Notes: generated by a model not told the origin, from the letters alone. 64,000 bases of DNA from Chryseobacterium sp. ZHDP1 (GCF_018603435.1 NZ_CP075682.1:806001-870000), one strand, 5' to 3'; counted from the stretch's first letter, positions 55,152 to 63,983 are shown. Numbers and translations are program-made.

Positions 55152-55463
55152 TTAAATCCATAGAATCGTTTGTATGTCTTTACCGGTTTCAAGCTTTTCT
55201 TTTTTTCGTATCTCTGCCTTTAATGGCAGTAAGTACGTTTCATGTTTGGAGTCAAACCAGATAGCTGTCTCCCATTCGCTCTCTCCAATTCGTGCTTTTG
55301 CCTTTAACCGCCCCCATCCTTCTTCTTCCGATTTTAAATTTTTTCTGATTTCTTCTGCCAGCTTATTCGGAAGCGAAACAAAATACCAACCGCCCTTTCC
55401 GGAGGACTGCCACATTTTTGTAGTAAATTCATACTTTAGTCTTCCTCTTTTTTTCAGATTCAT
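55152..55463 (-). CDS. DUF1905 domain protein
   Basis: 103 residues. The sequence MWQSSGKGGWYFVSLP, GRLKAKARIGESEWETAIWF and TYLLPLKAEIRKKEKLETG is typical of DUF1905, a small beta-barrel domain often of the YdeI/OmpD-associated type. Function unknown. It lies 25 bases after the YcaQ-like gene on the same strand, so likely one transcript. Confidence 0.85.
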   Translation of the reverse strand: MNLKKRGRLKYEFTTKMWQSSGKGGWYFVSLPNKLAEEIRKNLKSEEEGWGRLKAKARIGESEWETAIWFDSKHETYLLPLKAEIRKKEKLETGKDIQTILWI

Positions 55464-55488
55464 AGCTGTTTTATAGTCAATGATTTAA

Positions 55489-56679
55489 TCAGAATAATGG
55501 TCTTATTTTATTTGTGAATTTTGATGGACTAACTTTTGTCAGTTTAATGATATTACAACCATTAAAAGAGGCAAAAGATTTCATCCTCTCTACAAACGAT
55601 TCTTTCCATAATTCGCTGTCAATACTTGTATTTTCAATGTGTAAATGGATGATTTCAAATTCTTTTTCTTTTCTGTGCGCCTTACAATCCACCCGTCCTA
55701 TAAAGGTGTCGCCAAATAATACAGGTAAACAGAAATAACCGTATTGCCTTTTCTCTTTTGGTGTGTAACATTCAATCTTATAATCAAAATTAAAAAACTG
55801 TTTTATTCTGTCCCGATGAATAATTGAATTGTCAAATGGCGATAAAATACGAATGTCTGAACTGGTTTTGTTTAACGAATTTTCAAGTGAACTTTTATTC
55901 ACAAAAACAGAAGGCATATTTTCAATATTTACTTGTTTTATGGTTCCTTCCTGAAGCATTGATTTTAAGACGATGTCAACATTTTTTCGTATTAATTCTC
56001 CTGTTTTAAGATGGGTAATTTGCTTTACTGTCGTAAATCCATAGGCTTTCAAATAGGTTTTTACTAAATATTCAGCGAATTCGAGTTCAGTTGGTAAAGC
56101 TGTATCAATTGTGTTTGGTAAAACATTTTCAGTAAGGTCATACGTTTTTTGCATTCCCTTTCTGCCTGTAATCATTAAGTCACCTTGCAAAAAAAGTCTT
56201 TCAAGAGCTATTTTTGTAGGTTTCCAGCTCCACCAGCTTCCCGCTTTTTTGGTTTTATTTTCAAAATCCCTTGCTCTTTTGGGACCTTCTCCACGAATGG
56301 TATCTAAAACATACTTCATCACTTTTGGGTCTACATTGTAATAATGCGTTTTGCTTTGTTTCACCCCTATCATTTGAGGCAATGCAAACCGAAAATCCTT
56401 TATGGACAGATAAGACGCAGCATGAAACCAATATTCAAATATTTTATGTTCTTCAACCAATTCATCTAAATATTCTGCTTTATAATCAGGTATTCTCGTC
56501 CAAAGTGTATGATGATGAGCTCTTTCAACAACTGATAAAGTGTCAATTTGTAGATATCCAAGATGTTCTAATGCCTGAAGAACTGCATTTTTACCTTTTC
56601 CAAAAGGATATGGTTTTGTTAATCCCTGACTTTCTAATGTCAAAAAACGAAGCTGTGATAAAGTCAATTCTTCCGTCAT
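55489..56679 (-). CDS. Winged-helix protein of the YcaQ family
   Basis: 396 residues from the ATG at 56679. Three winged-helix-like parts and the family motifs GYLQIDTLSVVERAHHHTLW, EYWFHAASYLSIKDF and ILSPFDNSIIHRDRIKQFF. E. coli YcaQ (the interstrand crosslink glycosylase) has this layout and uses a QΦQ-type active site; here the LQIDTLSV region is the counterpart, with the DNA-glycosylase active motif only approximately visible. A role in DNA damage repair is inferred. Shifted start: the longer frame adds an unlikely 27-residue N-terminus. Confidence 0.82.
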   Translation of the reverse strand: MTEELTLSQLRFLTLESQGLTKPYPFGKGKNAVLQALEHLGYLQIDTLSVVERAHHHTLWTRIPDYKAEYLDELVEEHKIFEYWFHAASYLSIKDFRFALPQMIGVKQSKTHYYNVDPKVMKYVLDTIRGEGPKRARDFENKTKKAGSWWSWKPTKIALERLFLQGDLMITGRKGMQKTYDLTENVLPNTIDTALPTELEFAEYLVKTYLKAYGFTTVKQITHLKTGELIRKNVDIVLKSMLQEGTIKQVNIENMPSVFVNKSSLENSLNKTSSDIRILSPFDNSIIHRDRIKQFFNFDYKIECYTPKEKRQYGYFCLPVLFGDTFIGRVDCKAHRKEKEFEIIHLHIENTSIDSELWKESFVERMKSFASFNGCNIIKLTKVSPSKFTNKIRPLF

Positions 56680-56809
56680 AATTGTTATTACGAAAAATTC
56701 AATAGAATTACTAAAGTTGAACCTTACAATAATGTTTGGTAAAAGCACTTCTGCCCCCATTTTGACAAACCATTGTTATCTGCTTTCATTTACTATTCGT
56801 TTTCAATTA

Positions 56810-57221
56810 TTAAACTGATCAATCATAAAGACTAATAACAGTCATATATTTACAGAATTGTCCTATTTTAATATTTGTTATACCAAGTTTGTCGATATGC
56901 TAAATAAATCATAGACATTTTGCAATATCAGATTTTCCTGCTTTTGTAAAATCATATTTTACTTTTTTTATATCAGCGTATAATGTAAAGTTGCTTATAA
57001 TTAATATGTCTCCATTAGTTTCAAATAATGATTTCTCTAAATGTCCATTTTCACCATTCAATATTCTTAGGCTGCTTATTTTTGATGAAATTTGTTCAAT
57101 TATTTACTGTGTCTGATTTACTAAATCTAATTAAACAACTATTACTTTTTTTATTTTTGAATAAATTTGATTATAAATTAATAGTGACAAATTTAAAAAC
57201 TCTTTGTATTACTGATCTCAT
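56810..57221 (-). pseudogene. dtd: Decayed D-aminoacyl-tRNA deacylase gene
   Basis: Hand translation of the minus strand gives MRSVIQRVFKFVTINL, then a stop and frame change, KIKKVIVV, another stop, then SSLRILNGENGHLEKSLFE and GDILIISNFTLYADIKKV, a stop, and finally HIDKLGITNIKIGQFCKYM and TVISLYD in the same frame. In order these match the start, the RIFxDExGKM-type block, the SQFTLxAD core and the GxFGxxMxVSLxNDGPVT end of the Dtd family, about 137 codons compared with about 150. At least one frameshift and four in-frame stops make it nonfunctional. It starts four bases after the stop of the 575-residue gene. Confidence 0.8.
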
Positions 57222-57225
57222 ATTT

Positions 57226-58953
57226 TTAAGAAATTATTTTATTATAAATCAAAATTGTGCTTTCTACAAATCCCGTAGCAAATTCAAACGCATTTTCATT
57301 CCAATCTGATTCGTCAAGTAAGTGAAAATGTAAATGAGATGGCAAATATGTGTCTTTTGAATCTTCTTGAATTTTTCTAAACCAAATTTTCCATAAATCA
57401 TTAATTTGACCATTTATGGCATATTTTAAGTCTTTTTCAAAATTATTTTTAAGTTTTTCAGAAAATTTATTAAGTTGTGCATTTATTGTCGGCTTATTAT
57501 TTGATTTTAACAAATTATTAATTACTTCAATTCCTAATTGTTCGGTTGCAAGAATAACAAACCAAATTAGATCGGAAAATATTTTATTTCTTTGTAAAAC
57601 AGGAGTCATTTTTATTATTTCTTGAACTAATTTACTTTCTTGCACTCTGTCAATTAATATAATTTCATCATAAAGATGTTCGTGGTTTTTTTCGTCTTTA
57701 CTTCCAAAATCTAATGAAAGTGGTGTGTAAGGAAGCACTCTGTATTTGCCAATTTGATATTGAGGCGAATAAATTGATGAAATTCTTTCTTCATTAAAGA
57801 ATTGGTTTAAACTTTTTTCATCAGATAACAAATCTTTTGTTGTGTGACCCTCTCCCCAAGTTTTAAAATATTTATCTAAATCATTAAAAGGTTTATCAAA
57901 CTTTGACTCTGAAATTGGAGCTATTTTTAGTACTTTGCCTTTGTACTTGTCTTGCGCAAAATATTGTGCGAAAAAATAACTAAAAGTGTTTTCGTCAAAA
58001 ATATTAAACTGTTTTGCTATTGTTCTTAAGATTTGTAAATGGTCATTAAGTTGTTTTTCTATTGCACCCAATACACTTGGAAATTGAGAGAGTACTCTAA
58101 TATGTTCTGGTAATAAGTCTAATAGTTCTTTATCCAAAAATGTTATATTATTTAATGGCTTTGATATAATGGAAACTAAATTATGGTCTAATCTTTTGCC
58201 AATTGCTTTTTCTCCCCAAAGAGTTTTAGAAAGTTCAAGATAGTATTTACTTATTTTTGCTAATTTTTCACTGTTGATGAAATCTTTTCTTTCAAAATGA
58301 ACGATTTGTCTTAAATCAACTTCAAAGCCAAATTTTGAATAAAGTTTTCCTTTCCTATCTCTACATTTATCTAACCCTTCATTAATTTGTGTTTCATTTA
58401 AAGTTTTAAATTGTCGAATAGTTTTATTAGAACTCATCCACTCACTATCAGCCAACATTACTCTTATTGGCTTTTTAAGAATTTTACTAACTCTATAAGC
58501 TCTACCAAACTCACATAGAAGAGCAATAGAGTCATCAACTGGACTTAAACCACCACATAAAAGTATTGTCTCTGCTTTTTTAATTTGTTCGGAAGTTTTT
58601 ATATTGTAAAATTCTACTTGTTCGTCTTCTTTTCTAATCAGCTCTAATAAATTTAAAGAATCCGTACTAAAATTTGAAGATAATTCTAAATAAGGTTTGT
58701 CAGTTGGTTTTCCAATAGACATATAAATCAACTTAGCAATTAATCTTTCAGGTATTGCAATAAACAACAATTCATCAACTCCTTTTGGATCATCGTGTGA
58801 TTTTTGACAAGCATCAATTAATCTATCCTGAAAAGTAGCATTCTCCTTATTTGAATAAATTGCTAAAAAGTCAGGTGCTTTATCTGATGAGTTTTTTACT
58901 CTTGAAGAAGTTCTATCTGATGATAATTTAGATAATGTATATAATGAAACCAT
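57226..58953 (-). CDS. Unrecognised 575-residue protein in an AT-rich islet
   Basis: No signal peptide or membrane segment. The N-terminal third has mixed alpha/beta character with the segment ILLCGGLSPVDDSIALLCEF followed by KPIRVMLADSEWMSSNKTIR, faintly like a nucleotide-binding Rossmann/HUP region; the rest is long helices. The C-terminus has HLHFHLLDESDWNENAFEF. The gene is visibly more AT-rich than its neighbours and uses more AT-ending codons, so transfer is likely. It is intact over 1.7 kb. A defence or tRNA-related role can be imagined because a dtd remnant follows, but this is unproven. Confidence 0.6.
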   Translation of the reverse strand: MVSLYTLSKLSSDRTSSRVKNSSDKAPDFLAIYSNKENATFQDRLIDACQKSHDDPKGVDELLFIAIPERLIAKLIYMSIGKPTDKPYLELSSNFSTDSLNLLELIRKEDEQVEFYNIKTSEQIKKAETILLCGGLSPVDDSIALLCEFGRAYRVSKILKKPIRVMLADSEWMSSNKTIRQFKTLNETQINEGLDKCRDRKGKLYSKFGFEVDLRQIVHFERKDFINSEKLAKISKYYLELSKTLWGEKAIGKRLDHNLVSIISKPLNNITFLDKELLDLLPEHIRVLSQFPSVLGAIEKQLNDHLQILRTIAKQFNIFDENTFSYFFAQYFAQDKYKGKVLKIAPISESKFDKPFNDLDKYFKTWGEGHTTKDLLSDEKSLNQFFNEERISSIYSPQYQIGKYRVLPYTPLSLDFGSKDEKNHEHLYDEIILIDRVQESKLVQEIIKMTPVLQRNKIFSDLIWFVILATEQLGIEVINNLLKSNNKPTINAQLNKFSEKLKNNFEKDLKYAINGQINDLWKIWFRKIQEDSKDTYLPSHLHFHLLDESDWNENAFEFATGFVESTILIYNKIIS

Positions 58954-59071
58954 TTTTTAATTTACAAATTTTTATAGGGTCATTTAAAAAATAACAATTA
59001 ACATTTGCATCAGCACATTGCGCCAATACAAACTAAAAACACCTAAGAAGTTATCTTCCCCTCCCCGCTCT

Positions 59072-59722
59072 TTACCTTATCCACATGCAGCGCAGCTTGG
59101 CGAGCATTCTTTTGATGATATATTCATCGGCTTTTTGCTGTCCTTCGAAGATTAATTTGCCATCTTCGCAGATCTCAGAAATATATTTGTATAAGCCGTC
59201 GTACAGCTCTTTTTGAGTGCCGATGATTCCTGCTACCTTTTTCATTAACTGCGTCTGCTCATCGGCTTTTGCGGCAATAGCCAATTGAAAATCCTGCAAA
59301 TCCTGAGGTATCGTACTTTTCATTCCCTTATCCTGTAAAACCGTAAGATGGGCATCGACCAATGAAATAAGGTCTGTAAGCTTACTGCCGACTCCTTCGA
59401 AATTACGCTTCTTAATATCCGTCAGAATCTGTGTGGTGAGGTTAGTGGGAATCCCTGCTCTTTCAATGCGTATCCGTAGACTTTTAAGAGGTTTCTTCAG
59501 GTCTTCTCCTAAAAGATAAAGTGCCTGCGTTGCCTGTTTCTGCTGTACCAAAGCCGTATTACTGGCTTCTTTCTGCTCTACTTCTGTAATTTTCGACTGA
59601 AAAGCATCTTTATATGCCTGTGTATAATTATGATCTTCCTCTGCAAAAAGCAAAAGATCCCTGCTGAAACTAGCCATAAGATCTTTGGCCAGTGGAAGAT
59701 ATTCTTCCTGTTTAATATACAT
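59072..59722 (-). CDS. All-helical protein of unknown function
   Basis: 216 residues without signal peptide, almost wholly predicted helix with heptad-like stretches (DAFQSKITEVEQKEASNTA, QKQATQALYLLGEDLKKPL). Resembles the helical DUF6261-type proteins of Bacteroidetes, but I cannot confirm the family. Composition returns to that of the host genome, in contrast to the preceding islet. Isolated, no promoter box found. Confidence 0.6.
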   Translation of the reverse strand: MYIKQEEYLPLAKDLMASFSRDLLLFAEEDHNYTQAYKDAFQSKITEVEQKEASNTALVQQKQATQALYLLGEDLKKPLKSLRIRIERAGIPTNLTTQILTDIKKRNFEGVGSKLTDLISLVDAHLTVLQDKGMKSTIPQDLQDFQLAIAAKADEQTQLMKKVAGIIGTQKELYDGLYKYISEICEDGKLIFEGQQKADEYIIKRMLAKLRCMWIR

Positions 59723-60177
59723 GGTTACTTGTTTTTAATTTAATACTAATATAATAATTTTTATTATCAATTCAATATATAGTTAAACATTTTTTTAAAA
59801 AATTATATTTTTAAAAATTTTTTTAACACCTTTATAAATAATTTAAAACCAATCATTAACAGTCTATACATAAGATAAAATCTATTACTCATCATAAGCA
59901 AATAAAAAATATTTATTGGTGAAATTTTGTCCTTCTTGGGATTAAAAAACCTTTGGTTCGCAGGATAATGAATATTGCATACCGTACAAAACGACTGCGC
60001 ACCAATATTAACAGCTTTTTTCGCCCGGCAAAATGCTGTTTTCTGTAGGACGAATTTCTTTTATCTGTTGGCTGAAATCAATTTTCATAAGAGTCAATTA
60101 CTTTTTACACCAGAGAAATTCCTGTTTTCTGTAGAGAAAATACCTTTTAACCCTAAGGTGAAACTTTAATCCGCTTA
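59723..60177. other. 455-base gap with a direct repeat and no gene
   Basis: AT-rich, no convincing reading frame. CTGTTTTCTGTAG occurs twice as an exact 13-base direct repeat at 60036-60048 and 60122-60134. I see no promoter, RNA or terminator in it that I can support. Confidence 0.45.
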
Positions 60178-61038
60178 TTATTCCAGTTCAATGGGGTTAT
60201 ATGGAAGAGGTGCAGATTTTACAGCGATCTGGCTTCCATCCTCATTGTAAGCCTTCCCATGGAAAAAACCGGGATTATCACAGTACGTTTGAAGGGCTTT
60301 TCTAAACTGCTCTCGGGTTACATGAAGAATTCTTTTTTCGGTTCTTAAATAGATTTTATCTGCTTTTTTATCCATTCCAACTGCAGTAAAATGAAAATTC
60401 TCTTTACTATCCTCTATTTCTAAAATCAAGCCGGGAAGATTCTGAAAAATATAGGGTCCGTTATTAATAGGAATTTCTTTACAATACCATGCTGTATACT
60501 TTCTTCCCCGATACTTTGCCGTGGCTTTGTTACATACATAGCCTAGAATCTCCCTTGTCTCATTTTCAAGTTTCCAGTCAGGAGACGGCTGTTCTTCTTC
60601 ATATTGGTACATGATATTTGCTTTATCCTGCACTGTAATTTTATTTTCCGGAAAATTTTTTATTAAAACACTTTTCCATTTTTCTGCTAAATTAAGAGAC
60701 TGATTTAATTCTTTAGCTCCTATTTTCTCCAAATGACTGTATTTCTCCATTAAAGAATCTTTACGCAATACATTAAAATCTGAAAATTTAGAATATTTCT
60801 TTCCTATCTGCAGAACGCAGGTTGTTTCCAGATTTTTCTTTTTGGTATCTTTAACAAATTCTGTTTTATAGTAAACATTCTGATAACTGCTGTCAATAAC
60901 CATTGCTTCATAAGAATCAGGTTTCATAGAAAAATTTCCGCTCACAGAAATCTGAGCATAGGAGAAAAAACTTAAGAATAAGAACAATAACCGTAATAAA
61001 TTACGGCTATCATAATTCTTTTCATTTGTAATTAGCAT
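60178..61038 (-). CDS. GLPGLI family protein
   Basis: 286 residues. N-terminal hydrophobic export signal (LLRLLFLFLSFFSYAQ after a 14-residue polar start) and the family block IFQNLPGLILEIEDSKENFH that gives GLPGLI proteins their name (here NLPGLI), with upstream WKLENETREILGYVCNKATA and YTAWYCKEIPINNGPY. These periplasmic proteins occur in Bacteroidetes, often near small double-glycine peptide genes and peptide export systems; their role is unknown. The start ATG overlaps the end of the leader-peptide gene by seven bases. Confidence 0.88.
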   Translation of the reverse strand: MLITNEKNYDSRNLLRLLFLFLSFFSYAQISVSGNFSMKPDSYEAMVIDSSYQNVYYKTEFVKDTKKKNLETTCVLQIGKKYSKFSDFNVLRKDSLMEKYSHLEKIGAKELNQSLNLAEKWKSVLIKNFPENKITVQDKANIMYQYEEEQPSPDWKLENETREILGYVCNKATAKYRGRKYTAWYCKEIPINNGPYIFQNLPGLILEIEDSKENFHFTAVGMDKKADKIYLRTEKRILHVTREQFRKALQTYCDNPGFFHGKAYNEDGSQIAVKSAPLPYNPIELE

Positions 61039-61214
61039 TTTGCATCATTAAAATATTCTACAGCTTCTTGTAATTCTGCCCAATTCTTATAATTGTCTGT
61101 ACATAAAGAATAGGTAGCTCCGCAAAAAGCAGTAATACCAACCCATTGGCTGCAAGCCTTTCCACCTATTACTGTTTTAAGGTCATCTCGAGATAATTTT
61201 TTTAGTTTTTTCAT
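61032..61214 (-). CDS. Double-glycine leader peptide (bacteriocin-like)
   Basis: 60 residues from ATG 61214 (63 if 61223 is used). The leader MKKLKKLSRDDLKTVIGG ends in the GG cleavage motif of C39-peptidase exporters, with the LSRDDLK pattern of Chryseobacterium bacteriocin-like peptides. The 42-residue product begins KACSQWVGITAF and has four cysteines at positions 3, 13, 20 and 42, enough for two disulfides. It overlaps the GLPGLI gene by seven bases, so the two are co-expressed. The matching exporter is not in the window. Confidence 0.82.
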   Translation of the reverse strand: MKKLKKLSRDDLKTVIGGKACSQWVGITAFCGATYSLCTDNYKNWAELQEAVEYFNDAKC

Positions 61215-61497
61215 TATTTTCATGTGTATGTTCACTGCTAATTTAACAATATAAATCACATTAAAAAGAAAAATTTTATTATGTTAAATTATTTTGAGAT
61301 AGATACTTATACACATTTAAAAATACTATCATACAAAACAATCACCTTAACTTTTCTGGAGTTTACAACAGATTAAAAACACAATTAATACCAAAGAAAT
61401 AAAGAAACAATCACTTCTCATACCTGCTTTTTAAATTTTATTTTCACTTATTGATTATCAATCCCTCTTAATCCTTTCTCAAATGTTAATTATTTTT

Positions 61498-61505
61498 TAA
61501 ATTTG
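61498..61505 (+). promoter_or_regulatory. -7 box at the start of the cyanophycinase operon
   Basis: TAAATTTG, a perfect match, seven bases before the ATG at 61512. The RNA would begin at or next to the start codon. The preceding 61260-61497 is AT-rich and shows no gene. Confidence 0.55.
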
Positions 61506-61511
61506 CACCCT

Positions 61512-62402
61512 ATGATGAAACCTGTTGGAAAATTAATTGTTATCGGAGGTGCTGTAAACAAAGGAAGTTTTGCAGAAACCGATTTTGATCAAAACGTAGA
61601 AAAAAACCTGAATTTCTTTGAGAGAGGAATTCTTCGAAAGATTATCAATGAATCGAAGTTAAAAGAGAATTCCGTGATTGAGATTATCACAACTGCCTCT
61701 CAGATTCCGCAAATTGTAGGTTCCGAATATAAAAAAGCCTTCGAATTTCTAGGCGCTAAAAATGTAAACATCCTTGACATTCATAACCGTGAGGAAGCAA
61801 ATTCTGATGCGATTGTTGCCAGAGCCAATGCAGCAGATGTAGTGATGTTTACGGGTGGAGATCAATTGAGACTGACTTCAATTCTTGGCGGAACAAGGTT
61901 TCACGATACCATTTTACTGAAATATCAGGAACAGGATTTCATCTACTCAGGAACTTCTGCCGGAGCCGCGGCAGCATCGGAGAATATGATTTATCAGGGA
62001 AGCAGTTCCGAAGCTTTGCTGAAAGGAGAAATTAAAACCACTCAGGGTTTAGGACTGATTGATAACGTGATTATCGATACGCACTTCGTACAGAGAGGAA
62101 GAATCGGAAGACTTTTTCAGGCGGTGGTAAACAATCCGAGAACTCTGGGAATCGGCCTGGGAGAAGATACCGGATTGTTCATCCATAATGATGTGATGAC
62201 GGCGGTAGGTTCCGGACTGGTGATTCTGGTCGACGGAAGGTTTATCAAGGACACCAATCTTACCAACATTAATCTTGGAGAGCCTATTTCTATTGATAAT
62301 TTAACGGTTCATGTAATGTCGATGAACGATCATTATGATCTTACGACAAAAACGCTGACGATAGAGAATTCTCAGTTTAATCCGATCCCGCAAGACCGTT
62401 AA
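61512..62402 (+). CDS. cphB: Cyanophycinase
   Basis: 296 residues of the peptidase S51 family. The N-terminus KLIVIGGAVNKGSF is followed by VVMFTGGDQLRLTSILGG, the nucleophile Ser149 in YSGTSAGAAAASENMI, and NVIIDTHFVQRGRIGRL, which fit the exo-acting serine peptidase that cuts cyanophycin to beta-Asp-Arg dipeptides. The start is ATG 61512 or 61515; a TTG frame starting in the -7 box is rejected. With the isoaspartyl peptidase three genes on, it makes a full breakdown route. Confidence 0.95.
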   Translation: MMKPVGKLIVIGGAVNKGSFAETDFDQNVEKNLNFFERGILRKIINESKLKENSVIEIITTASQIPQIVGSEYKKAFEFLGAKNVNILDIHNREEANSDAIVARANAADVVMFTGGDQLRLTSILGGTRFHDTILLKYQEQDFIYSGTSAGAAAASENMIYQGSSSEALLKGEIKTTQGLGLIDNVIIDTHFVQRGRIGRLFQAVVNNPRTLGIGLGEDTGLFIHNDVMTAVGSGLVILVDGRFIKDTNLTNINLGEPISIDNLTVHVMSMNDHYDLTTKTLTIENSQFNPIPQDR

Positions 62403-62418
62403 ATACGATCTGTAGAGT

Positions 62419-63138
62419 ATGTTCAGACATAAAGGCAGAACTAGGACATATTATCATAATCTGCATATAGCATGTTTATTGTCTTTTGTTGCCGGAATTG
62501 TAAATGTTGCCGGTTACCTTTCTGTACAGACTCTTACAACCAATATAACAGGTCATTTTGCTTATTTTATTGATGAGATATTCAGTCTTAGATTCTGGAA
62601 GGGAACAGTTTACTTTCTGTACATACTTTTTTTCTTTTTCGGATCTTTTGTCTCGAATTTTATAACAGAATTTGCATCAAGAAAAAACAGTAAATATCTG
62701 TATATAATCCCCACTCTTATTGAATGCTGCCTTTTACTGGCAGCCGGGATCTGGGGGAATTACTTTATAGTATACAACTCTGTTCTTCTGTCTTTTATTC
62801 TGCTGTTTGCCATGGGTTTACAAAATTCAATGGTAACCACTATTTCCAATGCAACAGTAAGAACAACCCATTTAACAGGATTATTTACAGATCTGGGTAT
62901 TGAACTTTCACAGCTTTTCTTTTATAAAAAAGCGGATGATAAAAGAAAGAAACTTTTGTCTTCAATAAAACTCAGGATTTCCATCATCAGTTTTTTCTTT
63001 CTGGGAGGTATTACCGGAGGAACACTTTATGGATCATTGAGTTTAAAAATATTAATTTTAGCTGCCCTAACATTGATTTCAGGAATATTGTATGATTTTA
63101 TCAAAATTGGGTATATTGTCTACAGAAAACAACATTAA
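62419..63138 (+). CDS. YoaK/DUF1275 membrane protein
   Basis: 239 residues with about six helices. The family block CLLSFVAGIVNVAGYLSVQTLTTNITGHF is in the first third and FAMGLQNSMVTTISNATVRT in the middle. DUF1275 proteins have been suggested to be transporters, but no substrate is proven. It lies between two genes of cyanophycin breakdown with 16 and two bases to them, so a role linked to the released dipeptides or amino acids is possible. Confidence 0.88.
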   Translation: MFRHKGRTRTYYHNLHIACLLSFVAGIVNVAGYLSVQTLTTNITGHFAYFIDEIFSLRFWKGTVYFLYILFFFFGSFVSNFITEFASRKNSKYLYIIPTLIECCLLLAAGIWGNYFIVYNSVLLSFILLFAMGLQNSMVTTISNATVRTTHLTGLFTDLGIELSQLFFYKKADDKRKKLLSSIKLRISIISFFFLGGITGGTLYGSLSLKILILAALTLISGILYDFIKIGYIVYRKQH

Positions 63139-63140
63139 AA

Positions 63141-63983
63141 ATGAAAATAATCATCCACGGCGGATTTTTCTCGGAAAGCGACCAAAGCCACGAAGTGAAA
63201 ACAGCCAAACAAAATTCATTAAAAAATATTGCTCAGAAAGCATTTGAATATTTAAAATCCAACTCAGCATTTGATACCGTTGCCTACGCTGTTTCTTTAC
63301 TGGAAGATGATGATCTGTACAATGCAGGAATCGGTTCGCAGATCCAGAGTGACGGCGTGATCAGGATGAGTGCAGCCATTATGGATGGAGAAACGCAGAA
63401 ACTAAGCGGTGTTATCAATATTCAGGAGGTGAAGAATCCCGTTTTTGTGGCGAAAGAGCTGATGAAGGAAGACGACAGGGTTTTGGGAGGAAGCGGCGCT
63501 AAAAATTACGCAACAGAGCATGGTTTCGAGAATTTTTCAACTGAAATTCCGCAAAGAAGAAAAGAATATGAAGCAAAACTGGAAAATGGCGGAAAAGGAA
63601 CGGTAGGCTGCGTCGCGATTGATAAGGACGGAAAATTAGCCGTTGCCACTTCTACCGGAGGAAAAGGTTTTGAAATCCCGGGAAGAATATCAGACTCAGC
63701 AACTGTTGCCGGAAATTATGCGAATTCTTTCTGCGCGGTAAGCTGTACCGGAGTAGGTGAAGATATTGTAAGCAATGCCACTGCAACGAAAATCGTAACC
63801 AGAGTTACCGATGGTATGACGATAGAAGAAGCGTTTACAAAAACTTTCGACGAGTTAAAAATCATTGATGGCTTTGCGGGTGCTATTGCCATTGATAAAA
63901 ATGGAAATATATACCATCAGGACTCTTATCCCACTATGGTTTTCGCAAGTTTTGACGGAGAAAATTTTGAAGTCTTCAATTAA
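63141..63983 (+). CDS. iaaA: Isoaspartyl peptidase / plant-type L-asparaginase
   Basis: 280 residues of the N-terminal nucleophile family. Typical segments are KIIIHGGFFSE, the oxyanion/substrate block DDLYNAGIGSQIQSDG, and GGKGTVGCVAIDKDGKLAV with the catalytic threonine T154 that becomes the new N-terminus after self-cleavage, followed by GDI-like CTGVGEDIV. It cleaves isoaspartyl (beta-Asp) bonds, here most plausibly the beta-Asp-Arg dipeptide from cyanophycinase. Complete. Confidence 0.93.
   Translation: MKIIIHGGFFSESDQSHEVKTAKQNSLKNIAQKAFEYLKSNSAFDTVAYAVSLLEDDDLYNAGIGSQIQSDGVIRMSAAIMDGETQKLSGVINIQEVKNPVFVAKELMKEDDRVLGGSGAKNYATEHGFENFSTEIPQRRKEYEAKLENGGKGTVGCVAIDKDGKLAVATSTGGKGFEIPGRISDSATVAGNYANSFCAVSCTGVGEDIVSNATATKIVTRVTDGMTIEEAFTKTFDELKIIDGFAGAIAIDKNGNIYHQDSYPTMVFASFDGENFEVFN

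Noticed and set aside
57028..57309. Plus-strand frame of 93 codons
   Set aside because: It lies antisense to the dtd remnant and the end of the 575-residue gene, with low-complexity AT-rich composition and no recognisable domain.
59975..60169. Plus-strand frame of 64 codons in the spacer
   Set aside because: No domain and no support from motifs; it covers the direct repeats.
61503..61511. Longer start (TTG) for cyanophycinase
   Set aside because: The TTG is part of the -7 box; ATG 61512 gives the family N-terminus.
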